A stretch of DNA of 64,000 nt from Noviherbaspirillum sp. Root189 (GCF_001428545.1 NZ_LMHZ01000045.1:1-64000), one strand, 5' to 3'. Counted from the first letter of the stretch, positions 47,419 through 56,510 are shown. The notes: generated by a model from the letters alone, not told the origin. Program-made: numbers and translations.

Positions 47419-50400
47419 GCGGCCACCTTGACATTGATTGAGTTGCCGTCAGGGGATATCCGGCGTAAGAACGCTTCCTGCGCGCTCACAGCTGTAGCGG
47501 TCCGGTCGGCAGATGCGCGAAGGGTGACAATCTCCCCGCGCAAGGCCAGAATCGCCGCCTCGAGCATCGACGTATTGCTGGCAGGCGCACGCAAACGGCT
47601 GAACAAGTCGTTTGTCATGCTGTTGCTAAGAATGGCGCTCGGACCAGTGACTTCCAGCTCAGGGCCGTTCTCGCCGACCAAGCGGAGTCCGCCCGGGTGG
47701 AATCCGCCAGATGCATAGCCTCGCACTGCCTTCACGCTGTCCTGGAACGATTGCTCAATATCGGCAATCGACTTGCCCTGGTTGAACTGATCAGCCCAGA
47801 AGGCGCCTCCCTCAGCTGTGAGGTAAGAGAAATCGCTGTATTTGGCATAAAGTGCTTCCACTGCCGACAACTGAGCAGTTCCACCTTGAGTCCCGGTGCC
47901 GTATCCCGCGCCACTACCGTAGCCGGCGCCGCCGAACGCGCCGCTGTTTGCGCCAATGCCGCTGCCTGGTGCTGTCGGGCTAACCGCCTTTGCAGCGGCA
48001 ATAGCAGCGCCATAGGCGGCAAGCGCCGTCGATAAAGATTGCACGGACGTATCAATCCCATTCAGCGCGTCGATTTTTGCTTTCTCAAAGGCCAGCATGT
48101 CGTCGTAGTACTTCATGTCAGCTACATGCTGCTGTTCCAGCGAAGCCAGCGTTCTTTCTTCGATCGACAGTTGTCCGTCCGTAAGCTCCGCGAGCTCACG
48201 AATGTTGTTCGAATCCTTAATGTACTGGCGCTGGTATTCCTGAAACGTCGCGTACAGCTGCTCGGACGGCTGCGCAATGACCTCCAGCACCTGGCTGAGC
48301 GAATCCGCATCCGGGAGGACGCCGCCGGCACGAGCAATTGCCAGGGCTGTCGCGATCTGGGCGCGCGCAGCCGCTTGATCGGAGCCAAATTGCGACGACA
48401 GGCTACGACGGTCCAACGCCGAATTGAGGACGCTCGACAGACCTTTCAGCTTGTCAATGGTTTTCGTCAGCGGCTCGACGGCTGCTTCATATGCCTTCGT
48501 CGCTTTTTCGCGCTCCGCCTCGACAGAACGTTCCACGGCATCATAAGCTTTGCCGACCTGGTCTAATGCCGCAGCAAATTTGTCGTTAGCATTCTCGACA
48601 GTGTCTGCAGAGTCGTCGATCTTTTCCGCCGCATCGTCCAGTGCAGTTGCAGTCTTTTCCGCATAGTTGGCCAGCCGCAGGAATGGCTCCTGAATCCCTA
48701 ACAGGTCGGCCAGTTTCTGAGGATCGGTCAGCGCACCCTTCACCAGCGAGGCGAAGTCGCCCTTTGTGATGTCGCCTGCAACACCATATTTCTTGAACAC
48801 GGCAGCCACCGTTTGGGAGTCCGGCCGCAACTGCTCTGCCTCAGAAAGGAAGTTTTGCGAGAAGAAAGCCATCTTCGCGGCCAGCGGTTCCAGACCTCCC
48901 GCGAGGTCGATGACCTTTTGGCGTGCCACTTCGCTGGCTAGTCCGATTGCGCCGAACGCCGTCGACATATCCTGTCCAAGCATGTTTGCCACGGCGTTGG
49001 TAGCTGCAAAAGTGGTATTCAGGCGGGCAAACGTGTCAACGACCGTCTCTCCTTCCTTGCCGGCCACCCATAGCTTGTCAAAATCAAGCTGTTCCCCGAA
49101 GGTTTCCAGCATGCCGCTGGTTTCCGCCAACCGACCACCCAAGGTAAAAAGCTCGGTTGCGAACTGGGAAACCTTACCTTCACTGCCCTCCATCCCCTGC
49201 ACCGCAAACCGGTATCCGTCGAATATATTGAGCATGTCTTCGATATATGGATCCAGCGCCGAACGGATACGGGTCTGGCTGACGATATTGCTTTCCCCAT
49301 TAGGACGCCCGGCTTCACCGTCGATGGTGTTCGTCCAGTAACGGCTGGAGGCCTGCTGCGCGGTATCGACGCTGGTGCGGAAATTGTCGACGAAGGCCAA
49401 GGCCATGCTGTCTGACATGCTGGACAGCAATCTCTGGATTTCCTTTGTCTTCCCTTCCTCATCGAAGTCAGCAAGGGCGATACGGAATGAGTAATTAAAA
49501 CTGTCCAGCACGTCGGTACCAGCGCCAGTAACTGCACCGAGCTGGTCAAAGCCGGTGCGCATCGCGTTGACCGCATTGCTGAAGGTGTCGTTAATCTCCT
49601 TCGGCAAGTCGGACACATCAGTTTTGCTGCCGCGCAGTGAGCTTTTCTTAAACTGGTACGAATTACCGATGAACTCGTCACCGGTCACGCTACCTAGGAA
49701 GCCTGACCCAACAGTCTTGTAACTGAGCAGCTTCTTCCCGATTGCGATCGCGGCAAGCACCGCGGCGATGTACGGAGCCGCGGATGCAAGAGACGACAGC
49801 GCGCTGCTGCCTGCCGCACCGCCAGCCTCAACCAGGGCTGTAGACGCAACAGGTGCGCCCATACCTCCGCCGGAAAGGCCCATCGAGGCCAGCGAGGTAC
49901 TGCCGCCGATGCTGCCGGCGCCGGTTAGTCCCATCCCGGTATTGCCCAACCAGCCGGCAACGGTGTTGTACGCGCCACCCAGGCCGACTGAATCTGCCAT
50001 ACCGCCAAGGCCGCCCAGCTTGTCATACATCGACGCGGCGTTCAGGAGCGAATTGCCAGAGCTTGCCATGCCAAGCACGCCGTTTCCGCCGGCATTTGCA
50101 ATACCAGGGACGCCGCTGACCGTTGCGCCGATGCTGAAGATCCACTTTTTCAGCGTCATCTGATAAAGCAGGTCCAGCAAGCCATTTTTCAGGGCATCGC
50201 GCAGACGGTCGAAAGCATTCTTGCCACTGTCGAAGATAGACACGAAGGTATCGTGCGCAGTGCGGTCGATGCTCTCAAACATAGACCGCCATTGAATGGC
50301 GTCATCCGTTTGCTTCAGGACCCCAATCAATTCCCGCTGCTTCTCGATCTGTAGCTGGAGTGATTGATATCCCGCGCTACCTTCGCGGTACTTCGCTTGC

Positions 50401-51881
50401 TCCGACTGCAGAGTAAGCAGGTTAATTTCTGCAATTTGGCTTTTATTCATACCAAGCTGCGTATACTCTGCCTGGGCGGCTTTCAGCGCCTCTCCGGATG
50501 CACGGACTGCATCGTTATAGCCTTGGGTCTGAGACTGGAAATAGTCGTCGATCGCATCCTGCTCTTTTCTTCTCAAATCTGTCCGAGCATCAGCAAGTTC
50601 TTTAGCCTGCTTGATCTGCTCATCTATGATCTTTTTGGAAGCCGGCTGAAGGGCAATGAGTTCCTTCACCGCTTCAATATATTCCGTCTCGGTAATTCGA
50701 CCCTTCGCGCGAATGGCCTGTAAGCGGGTCAGCTGCTCCATGTAGTCGCCGTTCACGCCGGCGAGCTTGGCAAGCAACTTGGCTTGCTCATCTAATTCTC
50801 TTTTTGCGGCAGCAGCAGCGCTTTTTGCGGCTTCTTGTCCGGCGATGAATGCTGCGACGCGCCGTTCGTTTTCCGCCTTGGCGCGCGCCTTCGCGCGTTC
50901 AATTTCCGGATCTACGGCAGGTGCGGTCGGTTTCTCCAGCGTTTTCTGGAGAGCCTCGATTTGTCCCTTTACCGATGCAATCCGACCTTCTACGTCACTT
51001 TCACCGAATAGCAGCCGAGGAATAATGCCAACGAAGGGTGCTGCATCATTCTGACGCTTCTGCTCCTCAAGCTTATTAAGCTCCTCACGGAGTTTTTTTA
51101 TCTTCTCCGTCGCACTGCTGAACTCGTCGGTGAAAAGGAATGCACCTAGGGCACCCATTGCCACCCAGGCGGCCGCAAGCTTGCCCTGCTCTTCATACGC
51201 GATCTTCACGGCGCCGGTAACGCTAACCAGCGCTGGCAGCATTTCTGCAGCGAGCTTTGTCCCGAGTGACGCAGAAAGCGCCTTCATCTCCGCCAGTTGG
51301 TCGTTCAGCTTGTCGGCATTGTCCGCCATGTCCTGCGTCACGCCGGACAGACGCTTGCCCTTGTCCACCATCTCGCCGATCTTGGTACCGCCTTCGGCCA
51401 ACAAGGGCGCCGCAGTCTCCCAAGACTTTCCGAGAGCCTCGGACCCGAGCGCAGCGCGCATCTGAGGATCTTCGACAGCAGAGAATACGTCGGCCAGCTG
51501 CTTGAATGCCTCGATAGGGTCTTTTGCCGTCACCCCGAGTTTGGCGAACTTTTCGGCTTCCTTGCCCATGTTGACGGTCAGCTTATTGACCGCCTTTGCA
51601 ATCCCGTCGAGATCGGCGCCAGATTGCTCAGCTGCCAGCTTCAGGCCCGCGAGCGTATCGACGGCGAGAGAGGTCTTTTTGCTCAGGTCATTGAGATTGT
51701 CCGCCGCATCGATAGACGATTTGATCATGCCGGCGAAGGCGCCAAGGGAAATTGAACCGCCGATGGCTGTCAGGGATGACAAGCTGTTGGCCACATCCTT
51801 GACGCGATCACCTACCTGCTTCATGCCGCCGACGACGGTCTGTACGCCGTCGATGCTCAGGCTGATCTTTGCTTGGGTCAT
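47415..51881 (-). CDS. Tail tape measure protein
   Basis: 1488 residues. Long helical heptad-like stretches dominate (LGVTAKDPIEAFKQLADVFS; ELIALQPASKKIIDEQIKQA). A hydrophobic segment APYIAAVLAAIAIGKKLL lies around residue 700, and a Gly-rich hinge (GAFGGAGYGSGAGYGTGTQGG) near 1315. Position after the G/GT genes confirms the role: it sets tail length and probably threads into the host envelope during DNA entry. At the usual 0.15 nm per residue the tail would be well over 200 nm, longer than lambda. Confidence 0.93.
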   Translation of the reverse strand: MTQAKISLSIDGVQTVVGGMKQVGDRVKDVANSLSSLTAIGGSISLGAFAGMIKSSIDAADNLNDLSKKTSLAVDTLAGLKLAAEQSGADLDGIAKAVNKLTVNMGKEAEKFAKLGVTAKDPIEAFKQLADVFSAVEDPQMRAALGSEALGKSWETAAPLLAEGGTKIGEMVDKGKRLSGVTQDMADNADKLNDQLAEMKALSASLGTKLAAEMLPALVSVTGAVKIAYEEQGKLAAAWVAMGALGAFLFTDEFSSATEKIKKLREELNKLEEQKRQNDAAPFVGIIPRLLFGESDVEGRIASVKGQIEALQKTLEKPTAPAVDPEIERAKARAKAENERRVAAFIAGQEAAKSAAAAAKRELDEQAKLLAKLAGVNGDYMEQLTRLQAIRAKGRITETEYIEAVKELIALQPASKKIIDEQIKQAKELADARTDLRRKEQDAIDDYFQSQTQGYNDAVRASGEALKAAQAEYTQLGMNKSQIAEINLLTLQSEQAKYREGSAGYQSLQLQIEKQRELIGVLKQTDDAIQWRSMFESIDRTAHDTFVSIFDSGKNAFDRLRDALKNGLLDLLYQMTLKKWIFSIGATVSGVPGIANAGGNGVLGMASSGNSLLNAASMYDKLGGLGGMADSVGLGGAYNTVAGWLGNTGMGLTGAGSIGGSTSLASMGLSGGGMGAPVASTALVEAGGAAGSSALSSLASAAPYIAAVLAAIAIGKKLLSYKTVGSGFLGSVTGDEFIGNSYQFKKSSLRGSKTDVSDLPKEINDTFSNAVNAMRTGFDQLGAVTGAGTDVLDSFNYSFRIALADFDEEGKTKEIQRLLSSMSDSMALAFVDNFRTSVDTAQQASSRYWTNTIDGEAGRPNGESNIVSQTRIRSALDPYIEDMLNIFDGYRFAVQGMEGSEGKVSQFATELFTLGGRLAETSGMLETFGEQLDFDKLWVAGKEGETVVDTFARLNTTFAATNAVANMLGQDMSTAFGAIGLASEVARQKVIDLAGGLEPLAAKMAFFSQNFLSEAEQLRPDSQTVAAVFKKYGVAGDITKGDFASLVKGALTDPQKLADLLGIQEPFLRLANYAEKTATALDDAAEKIDDSADTVENANDKFAAALDQVGKAYDAVERSVEAEREKATKAYEAAVEPLTKTIDKLKGLSSVLNSALDRRSLSSQFGSDQAAARAQIATALAIARAGGVLPDADSLSQVLEVIAQPSEQLYATFQEYQRQYIKDSNNIRELAELTDGQLSIEERTLASLEQQHVADMKYYDDMLAFEKAKIDALNGIDTSVQSLSTALAAYGAAIAAAKAVSPTAPGSGIGANSGAFGGAGYGSGAGYGTGTQGGTAQLSAVEALYAKYSDFSYLTAEGGAFWADQFNQGKSIADIEQSFQDSVKAVRGYASGGFHPGGLRLVGENGPELEVTGPSAILSNSMTNDLFSRLRAPASNTSMLEAAILALRGEIVTLRASADRTATAVSAQEAFLRRISPDGNSINVKVAA

Positions 51882-51903
51882 TAACGCCTTCTTAAGCTAT
51901 TCG

Positions 51904-52607
51904 TTACCGTGGGTACCATTCTTTGAGCGCTGCGCGCTCCATCACCCGGACGCCCCAGAACAGAGCTGCACGCTCGTCGTCCGGAATTTGTTGCATATCC
52001 ATGCAGGCTTTCAAGCCAGCGTAATCCAGGCCAGTACGACGCCCGGAGACATCTTCGCGCCACTGTGTTTGCACCACGTTCCAGAGCTGGAAGGTCGGCA
52101 CGCACTCTGGCCACAGGTAAAACTCTTCCTCTACTGTCACATCTTCGGGGTCTGCCGCCTGTAGGCCCCAAACCGCGAGAGCCTTGGACACTTCGTCCTC
52201 TGGCTCCGCTTCGTCTTCATCCGCACCAGGTACACGAAGATGTCCGCGTACCTGAAGCTGGGCGGCCCTTAGGAGTTTTTTTCCTTCGCCGAACACTCCT
52301 TGAAGTAAGCCTGATATGTCAGGACGGCCACGCCGGCGCAGGTAAGCATTACTTCGAACGCTTCCGGACTGAACGGCACCGGTTTCTTCTCATCGTCCAC
52401 GACCAGCGTCTGGCCCTGCCAGTCGCGTGTGACCCTGCGCAGGAAGTCGCTGATGGTGCTTTCGCCGCCCTGTTGGATGGACTTGATTTCTTCGGTGTCC
52501 AGACGATCACAGATCAGGTGGAAGAAAAAGGAAGCGGCTTTGCCGGCGTCGTTCAATGTGAACTTGACCGGAACCCTGACGGTGTCTGCAACAGATAATT
52601 TGTACAT
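51904..52607 (-). CDS. Tail assembly chaperone GT, made by -1 frameshift
   Basis: The downstream part (51904-52275) is a DUF1799-like T domain of 123 residues (EEEFYLWPECVPTFQLWNVV; RRTGLDYAGLKACMDMQQIP). It has no good start of its own; only a GTG at 52296 inside the upstream gene. It lies in the -1 frame of the G gene and overlaps it across A-AAA-AAC, so the expected product is a G-T fusion of about 234 residues, as with lambda gpGT. It would bind the tape measure and recruit tail tube subunits during assembly. The coordinates given are those of the fusion. Confidence 0.82.
52227..52281 (-). other. Programmed -1 ribosomal frameshift signal
   Basis: The slippery heptamer A-AAA-AAC (52281-52275, minus) is in the correct phase with the G frame (codons GAA AAA AAC), two codons before the G stop TAA (52271-52269). 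About 20 nt downstream a stem with perfect 7-bp arms CAGGTAC/GTACCTG (52227-52233 and 52248-52254) can form and may stimulate shifting. Confidence 0.8.
52269..52607 (-). CDS. Tail assembly chaperone G
   Basis: 112 residues from the ATG at 52607 (MYKLSVADTVRVPVKFTL). A mixed alpha/beta protein; QGGESTISDFLRRVTRDWQG is followed by the 3' end GAA-AAA-AAC-TCC-TAA, which contains the slippery heptamer. Corresponds to lambda gpG by place between the tail tube and the tape measure. The frame extends upstream, but only this start keeps the gene clear of the tube gene. Confidence 0.8.
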   Translation of the reverse strand: MYKLSVADTVRVPVKFTLNDAGKAASFFFHLICDRLDTEEIKSIQQGGESTISDFLRRVTRDWQGQTLVVDDEKKPVPFSPEAFEVMLTCAGVAVLTYQAYFKECSAKEKNS

Positions 52608-52647
52608 TTTTATGGTTTTAAGAGTGGATCGGAGTACCGCGCTGCGA

Positions 52648-53613
52648 TTAGACGCAGGCGAGGCGGATTTCGTCGTTGCCGGAGACCGGCACCAGACGCG
52701 CATCAAAGCCGACCAGGCGCTTGCCGTTCAGATCGACCTTGCGCGGATTGGTCAATTGCACCGCCGGTGCATGGACGATTAGCGAGAAGCCGGTTGCCGT
52801 GCCGATCGTGAAGCCCATGCTTTGCAGCGTGTTGGCCTTGACCGATGCCATCAGCGACACTTCCTGGGCGGCCGTCAGTTCCAGTTCGAGCGAGCCGGTG
52901 ATTTCCCGATTGGTGATGTCGACGTCTTCCTTGCTGAGCAACGGGGTGAAATTTACGGCGTTGCCGAAGTTGAGTTCCAGGCCAGTGCTTGGGTAGGTTG
53001 TGCCGCCGCTCAAGGCACCGGCGGTGTACGTCGCGCCAAAAGTGATATCGACAACGTTGTCTTTTGTCATCGCAACCGGCTTTTTCCAGTTAGTCAGCGT
53101 GGTAGCTGCTGCTGTCGCCGCCGTCACGCCGCCGTCGACACCGACGAAGTCGAACTTCAGTGTTGGGCGCTCACCTGCCTTCGCCGACAGCATCACGTTA
53201 CCCATGACGCCGAGCAGCTTGTGCAGCACGCCGTCGTCGTAGTAATAGATCGTGGCAGTTTTCAGGCCGGTGGAGACCGGCGTGTATTCGACGCGATCAG
53301 GAGTTTCAAGGATGCCTTCCGCCATCGCGCACGGGAGAATCGCATTGCCCCAGGCCGGCGCGATGTCGGCCGAGCCGGAACCGGAAAGGTCGCAGGTAAA
53401 GCTGACCTTGACGCTCGCCGGGCCCACCAGCTGCTCGTTAGCGCCAAAGTAGCCGCGGATGTACGGCAGGTCGATGTTCTGCGCATCCAGCGGCGTGATG
53501 GTCATTTCGCTGACGAGCATCGCATTGGCGGCGCCAGTCGGCACAGCATCGGTTTTTGGCGTCGTTTCTGGCTTGAGCAGAATGACGGTATTGCGGATAT
53601 AGCGTGAGGACAT
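52648..53613 (-). CDS. Tail tube (major tail) protein
   Basis: 321 residues, beta-rich (NAMLVSEMTITPLDAQNIDL; VKVSFTCDLSGSGSADIAPA; GSLELELTAAQEVSLMASVK). By position (before G/GT and tape measure) and texture it corresponds to lambda gpV. A good AGGAG for its ATG is provided by the last codons of the preceding 53-residue gene. Confidence 0.85.
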   Translation of the reverse strand: MSSRYIRNTVILLKPETTPKTDAVPTGAANAMLVSEMTITPLDAQNIDLPYIRGYFGANEQLVGPASVKVSFTCDLSGSGSADIAPAWGNAILPCAMAEGILETPDRVEYTPVSTGLKTATIYYYDDGVLHKLLGVMGNVMLSAKAGERPTLKFDFVGVDGGVTAATAAATTLTNWKKPVAMTKDNVVDITFGATYTAGALSGGTTYPSTGLELNFGNAVNFTPLLSKEDVDITNREITGSLELELTAAQEVSLMASVKANTLQSMGFTIGTATGFSLIVHAPAVQLTNPRKVDLNGKRLVGFDARLVPVSGNDEIRLACV

Positions 53614-53616
53614 GGC

Positions 53617-53778
53617 TTACTCCTGTACTTGAGTTGTCGGTTCGGAAAGATGATCGTTCGGGATCCAGCTTTGGCTCGCGGCATTCCACCGCCAGCTGCC
53701 GCCGCCAGGCGGAGGCGGTATATCAATGACTGGCTGAGGAGGCTTCGCCGCGACGGCGCGAATGGTTCTTGTGCCCAT
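53617..53778 (-). CDS. Small Pro-rich phage protein (53 aa)
   Basis: MGTRTIRAVAAKPPQPVIDI, then a Pro/Gly run and GSWRWNAASQSWIPNDHL. Three Trp in a row of short spacings look like a real protein. It fills the space between the tail-completion gene (3-bp gap) and the tube gene (3-bp gap), so it is translated in the same string and supplies the ribosome-binding site of the tube gene. Function unknown. Confidence 0.65.
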   Translation of the reverse strand: MGTRTIRAVAAKPPQPVIDIPPPPGGGSWRWNAASQSWIPNDHLSEPTTQVQE

Positions 53779-53780
53779 GG

Positions 53781-54215
53781 CTATTCCAAAGTGAGGTTAG
53801 AGGTGCGGTGCTCGACCGGAAATACCATCCGGATCCAGCCTGTTTTTTGTCCCTTGCCGTCGTATTCCGCGGCGATATACGGGACGCCGATGTAATCAAC
53901 CAGGCCACCAAGGGTGGTGTCTTGCATGACCCGCTCGTATGCCGCCTTCAAGAGCGGATCGACAGCAAGATCACCACTCACGGCGCTGCTTTTCGCGTAC
54001 AGATCCACAGATACCCTTGAACGCCAGTCGACAGGTGCACCGCTTATCGCGCCTGCGTTCGGCTCGGCTGCGTCAAACTGCACATTCACGGCTTCAGCAT
54101 GCTGTTCGGCGATTTCACGCGGCATCGCTCGAAATACGTTTGCCGATACCGCAGGGGCAGCCTGAAACGCTGTCACGAAGGCTCCCACAATGCTGGCAAA
54201 TGCGGTTCGACTCAC
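53781..54215 (-). CDS. Tail completion/terminator-like protein (gpU position)
   Basis: 144 residues with a GTG start at 54215 that overlaps the previous stop (GTGA). Segments such as SVDLYAKSSAVSGDLAVDPL and ERVMQDTTLGGLVDYIGVPY, and the ending WIRMVFPVEHRTSNLTLE, fit the minor-tail gpU-like group that caps the tail. An upstream extension of 27 residues reads as nonsense, which supports the GTG. Confidence 0.7.
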   Translation of the reverse strand: MSRTAFASIVGAFVTAFQAAPAVSANVFRAMPREIAEQHAEAVNVQFDAAEPNAGAISGAPVDWRSRVSVDLYAKSSAVSGDLAVDPLLKAAYERVMQDTTLGGLVDYIGVPYIAAEYDGKGQKTGWIRMVFPVEHRTSNLTLE

Positions 54216-54490
54216 GATGCAAGCTCCAGAACAAGAACGCTTACGCCAGTTCCATCCGGGTGGTGCTCTGCGATACCGTAGGTAACGCCTTCGCAAGCAA
54301 CCGTTTTACCTACCGGCGCAGCGGGTACCGATGTCGTTTCCACAGTCAAGGTCGGATTAGTCGAAGCCATGCCAACGCCCCCACCGATCTGGGAATACGC
54401 GTTATCGAAAATGCCTCGTGCAGACACGCCGTCAATCGTGACGTCAACGCCAAAATCAGCGAAATAGACGGTGAAATCTTCGCCAAACAT
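54212..54490 (-). CDS. Head-tail joining protein (gpFII-like)
   Basis: 92 residues (MFGEDFTVYFADFGVDVTID), small and beta-rich, ending in GIAEHHPDGTGVSVLVLELA. Place between the capsid genes and the tail-completion gene and the size match the phage attachment proteins of the gpFII type (117 residues in lambda). It closes the filled head for tail docking. Confidence 0.7.
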   Translation of the reverse strand: MFGEDFTVYFADFGVDVTIDGVSARGIFDNAYSQIGGGVGMASTNPTLTVETTSVPAAPVGKTVACEGVTYGIAEHHPDGTGVSVLVLELAS

Positions 54491-54512
54491 GCTCGATCCC
54501 GTGTCAAAAGTT

Positions 54513-54544
54513 AAAAAAAGAGGCGACCCCCGAAGATGCCGCCT
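54513..54544 (-). terminator. Terminator between head and tail genes
   Basis: On the minus strand AGGCGGC, 10-nt loop, GTCGCCT (7 pairs with one G-U), C, then seven T. It lies just past the 68-residue head gene and 23 bp before the joining-protein gene. An intrinsic terminator inside a late operon is unexpected unless read through by an antiterminator or used to lower tail expression. Confidence 0.65.
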
Positions 54545-54573
54545 ATCGAAGCAGGGTCATGCAGAGGTCTGCA

Positions 54574-54780
54574 TTAGTCCTGCGCTGGAGACGCCGGTGA
54601 TGCTGGATCTGCCACAGGGCCCTTGTCGTCAGCCGAATTCTTCGGCTTGGCCTTGGATTCCTGCTCGGCAGATCCAGAAGTAATCAGTGTCTTGGCAACT
54701 TCGGTGGGAAGATCGACCGAATCGCCTGGTGCAAAGCGTTTGCCGTCGTGCTTGACGGGCGAAATGATGGTGACTTTCAT
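54574..54780 (-). CDS. Small head protein (gpFI position)
   Basis: 68 residues. VTIISPVKHDGKRFAPGDSV and DLPTEVAKTLITSGSAEQES form a small beta fold found in many phage head modules; the C-terminal third is charged and Pro/Ala-rich (disordered). In lambda this slot holds FI, which aids packaging. The role is not proven. Confidence 0.65.
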   Translation of the reverse strand: MKVTIISPVKHDGKRFAPGDSVDLPTEVAKTLITSGSAEQESKAKPKNSADDKGPVADPASPASPAQD

Positions 54781-54792
54781 CTTCGCCCTCTT

Positions 54793-55731
54793 TTACGCGA
54801 CAGCGTTCTGGATCAGGAAGCCGGCGGACGCGCCAGCCAGTACCGGTGCCTCGGCACGGGTAACCGGGTAGATCCACGACTTGGTGTTACGGTCCCAGTA
54901 AGGCTCTTCCACCAGCGGGTAGCCGTTCAGGTTGTAGGTGTAGCCGTAGCTTGGCAGGCCGGCATCCATGACGCTGCCCAGTTCGGTGTAGGCAACGATC
55001 ACGTCCTTGCCCCAGACGTCGGTGAAGGCTGTACCGGCATCGTTCGAGTAGATGGCGTCGCCCACCACCACGCGCTTGACGTTGAACAGCATGGCAAGCA
55101 GTTCCACGGTCGCGACGTCACGGCCTGTGTACTTGATGCGGTCAACGATCTTCGGATGCTGCTTCAGGCTGGAGAAAACCTTCGCGCCCATCACCACGGT
55201 GTTTGGCCGCTTGCCGGTTGCGGCACGCACGGCCTCGATGGCCAGCTCGATATCAGAGATCGGATCGCTTTCCGGGGCGGACCATTGGTCGGTACCGGAC
55301 AGGGTGACCTTGTTGTTCACGCCGTAGCTACCAGCCGTACGGGCGATATCAGCGGACTGCTTCTCCAGGCGCAGAGCCATGATAGCTTGCACCTGGTTGA
55401 CCGCACCGGCGCCGAGGTCGATACCGGGACCGGCGCTGGCTTCCTGCTGCAGCTCTACCGGGACCTGGCCTTCAAGGCTATAGTCGACCAGCGAGTACGG
55501 CGCGCCAGCGTAGCCAAACTTCACGCGCTTGGTATTCTCGCCTGGTGCACGCTGGGCGGCATACAGCATGAACGCTTCTTTGCCGAACGTAATGATGTTG
55601 CCACCACGCAGAGGTACCCCGACGGCCGGAAACAGCGCGGACGCGATCATCTCGCTGTTTTTATAACCTTGGGCGACGGTGGTGAGGACTGGGTCAATCA
55701 CACGGGCGCCGGCAGTAGTCAGAATAGTCAT
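54793..55731 (-). CDS. Major capsid protein (lambda gpE family)
   Basis: 312 residues (lambda E 341). An HK97-fold E-type capsid: NSEMIASALFPAVGVPLRGG, FGKEAFMLYAAQRAPGENTK, SLEGQVPVELQQEASAGPGI, NTVVMGAKVFSSLKQHPKIV, and a C-terminal beta-rich end. It follows the decoration protein, as D-E in lambda. Structural shell of the virion. Confidence 0.93.
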   Translation of the reverse strand: MTILTTAGARVIDPVLTTVAQGYKNSEMIASALFPAVGVPLRGGNIITFGKEAFMLYAAQRAPGENTKRVKFGYAGAPYSLVDYSLEGQVPVELQQEASAGPGIDLGAGAVNQVQAIMALRLEKQSADIARTAGSYGVNNKVTLSGTDQWSAPESDPISDIELAIEAVRAATGKRPNTVVMGAKVFSSLKQHPKIVDRIKYTGRDVATVELLAMLFNVKRVVVGDAIYSNDAGTAFTDVWGKDVIVAYTELGSVMDAGLPSYGYTYNLNGYPLVEEPYWDRNTKSWIYPVTRAEAPVLAGASAGFLIQNAVA

Positions 55732-55761
55732 GTTTGCTCCTGAGTTTGTAGGGTTGTCGGC

Positions 55762-56100
55762 TTAGTTGGGAATGACCATCACTTCGATCAGGTCGCCATC
55801 AGCAGCCGCTGCGGTCAATGCGCGGGCAACAGCAACACCGGAGGTCTTGGTAATGACCTTGCCAGAGGTGCCGACCTCGACCGCTGCGCCAGCCGCAATT
55901 GCGGCTCCCGCCTTGGCGATCGCTGTACCGAGCGCCACCGTCGGGAGACGGTCACCAGCAACGCCAGCCACTTCGGTAAAGCCCACGGCGTTACCGCCGG
56001 CAGTTGCGACGGCGCCGGCTGCAGTGACGGCGCTGTTTGCGGCAGTAGTGCCAGTCGCGGTAACGCCCAGCGTCAAAAGTGCAATGGATGTCAAAGCCAT
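55762..56100 (-). CDS. Head decoration / capsid cement protein
   Basis: 112 residues, very rich in Ala, Gly, Thr and Val (AIAKAGAAIAAGAAVEVGTS; TKTSGVAVARALTAAAADGD). The pattern is that of DUF2190 capsid cement proteins, in the slot of lambda gpD (110 residues). It trimerises on the expanded shell and strengthens it. It starts 2 bp after the protease stop. Confidence 0.85.
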   Translation of the reverse strand: MALTSIALLTLGVTATGTTAANSAVTAAGAVATAGGNAVGFTEVAGVAGDRLPTVALGTAIAKAGAAIAAGAAVEVGTSGKVITKTSGVAVARALTAAAADGDLIEVMVIPN

Positions 56101-56102
56101 GG

Positions 56103-56510
56103 TTATGCTCCCTGTTCAATGATTTTTACGGCGGCGACGTAATCCGTTCCCGGATTCGCTGCGACATATTCCTTGGCCTTCGCATCGACTTCAGCGCGGG
56201 TCAACGGCTTTTTGCCTTCCGGTGCGGCGACCGATGCGGCTGGCACCAAGGCCAATGGCGCAGGTGCTTCCTTGGCAATGGCGGCTGCCTGGGCGGTGCG
56301 AGCCTGCTTTTCAGCAGCAAGCACGGCCTGTGCTGCGTCGCCGGCGGAGGACTTGCCGTCAAACTTCAAGGTGTCGATCAGGGCTTCATGACCGGGGATA
56401 AGCTGGCTTTCGATGGCTTGGATGCGCTGGCGCTCGGCTGCGGCACCCTCGGCACGGAAAGCAGCGGCGATGTCGGGATGATCCGACGCGACTTTTTCTG
56501 CTGTCAGCAT
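56103..56510 (-). CDS. Nested scaffolding protein (Nu3-like) from an internal start
   Basis: Within the protease frame an ATG at 56510 (MLTAEKVASDHPDIAAAFRA) has AAGGA six bases upstream, better than most starts in the cluster. It would give a 135-residue, helical, Ala-rich protein identical to the protease C-terminus, the same arrangement as Nu3 nested in lambda C. The spot coincides with the boundary between protease and scaffold parts. Confidence 0.75.
   Translation of the reverse strand: MLTAEKVASDHPDIAAAFRAEGAAAERQRIQAIESQLIPGHEALIDTLKFDGKSSAGDAAQAVLAAEKQARTAQAAAIAKEAPAPLALVPAASVAAPEGKKPLTRAEVDAKAKEYVAANPGTDYVAAVKIIEQGA

Noticed and set aside
51904-52296. T-domain gene as an independent CDS starting at GTG 52296
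   Set aside because: The GTG lacks a ribosome-binding site and lies within the G gene; the slippery heptamer explains the overlap better.
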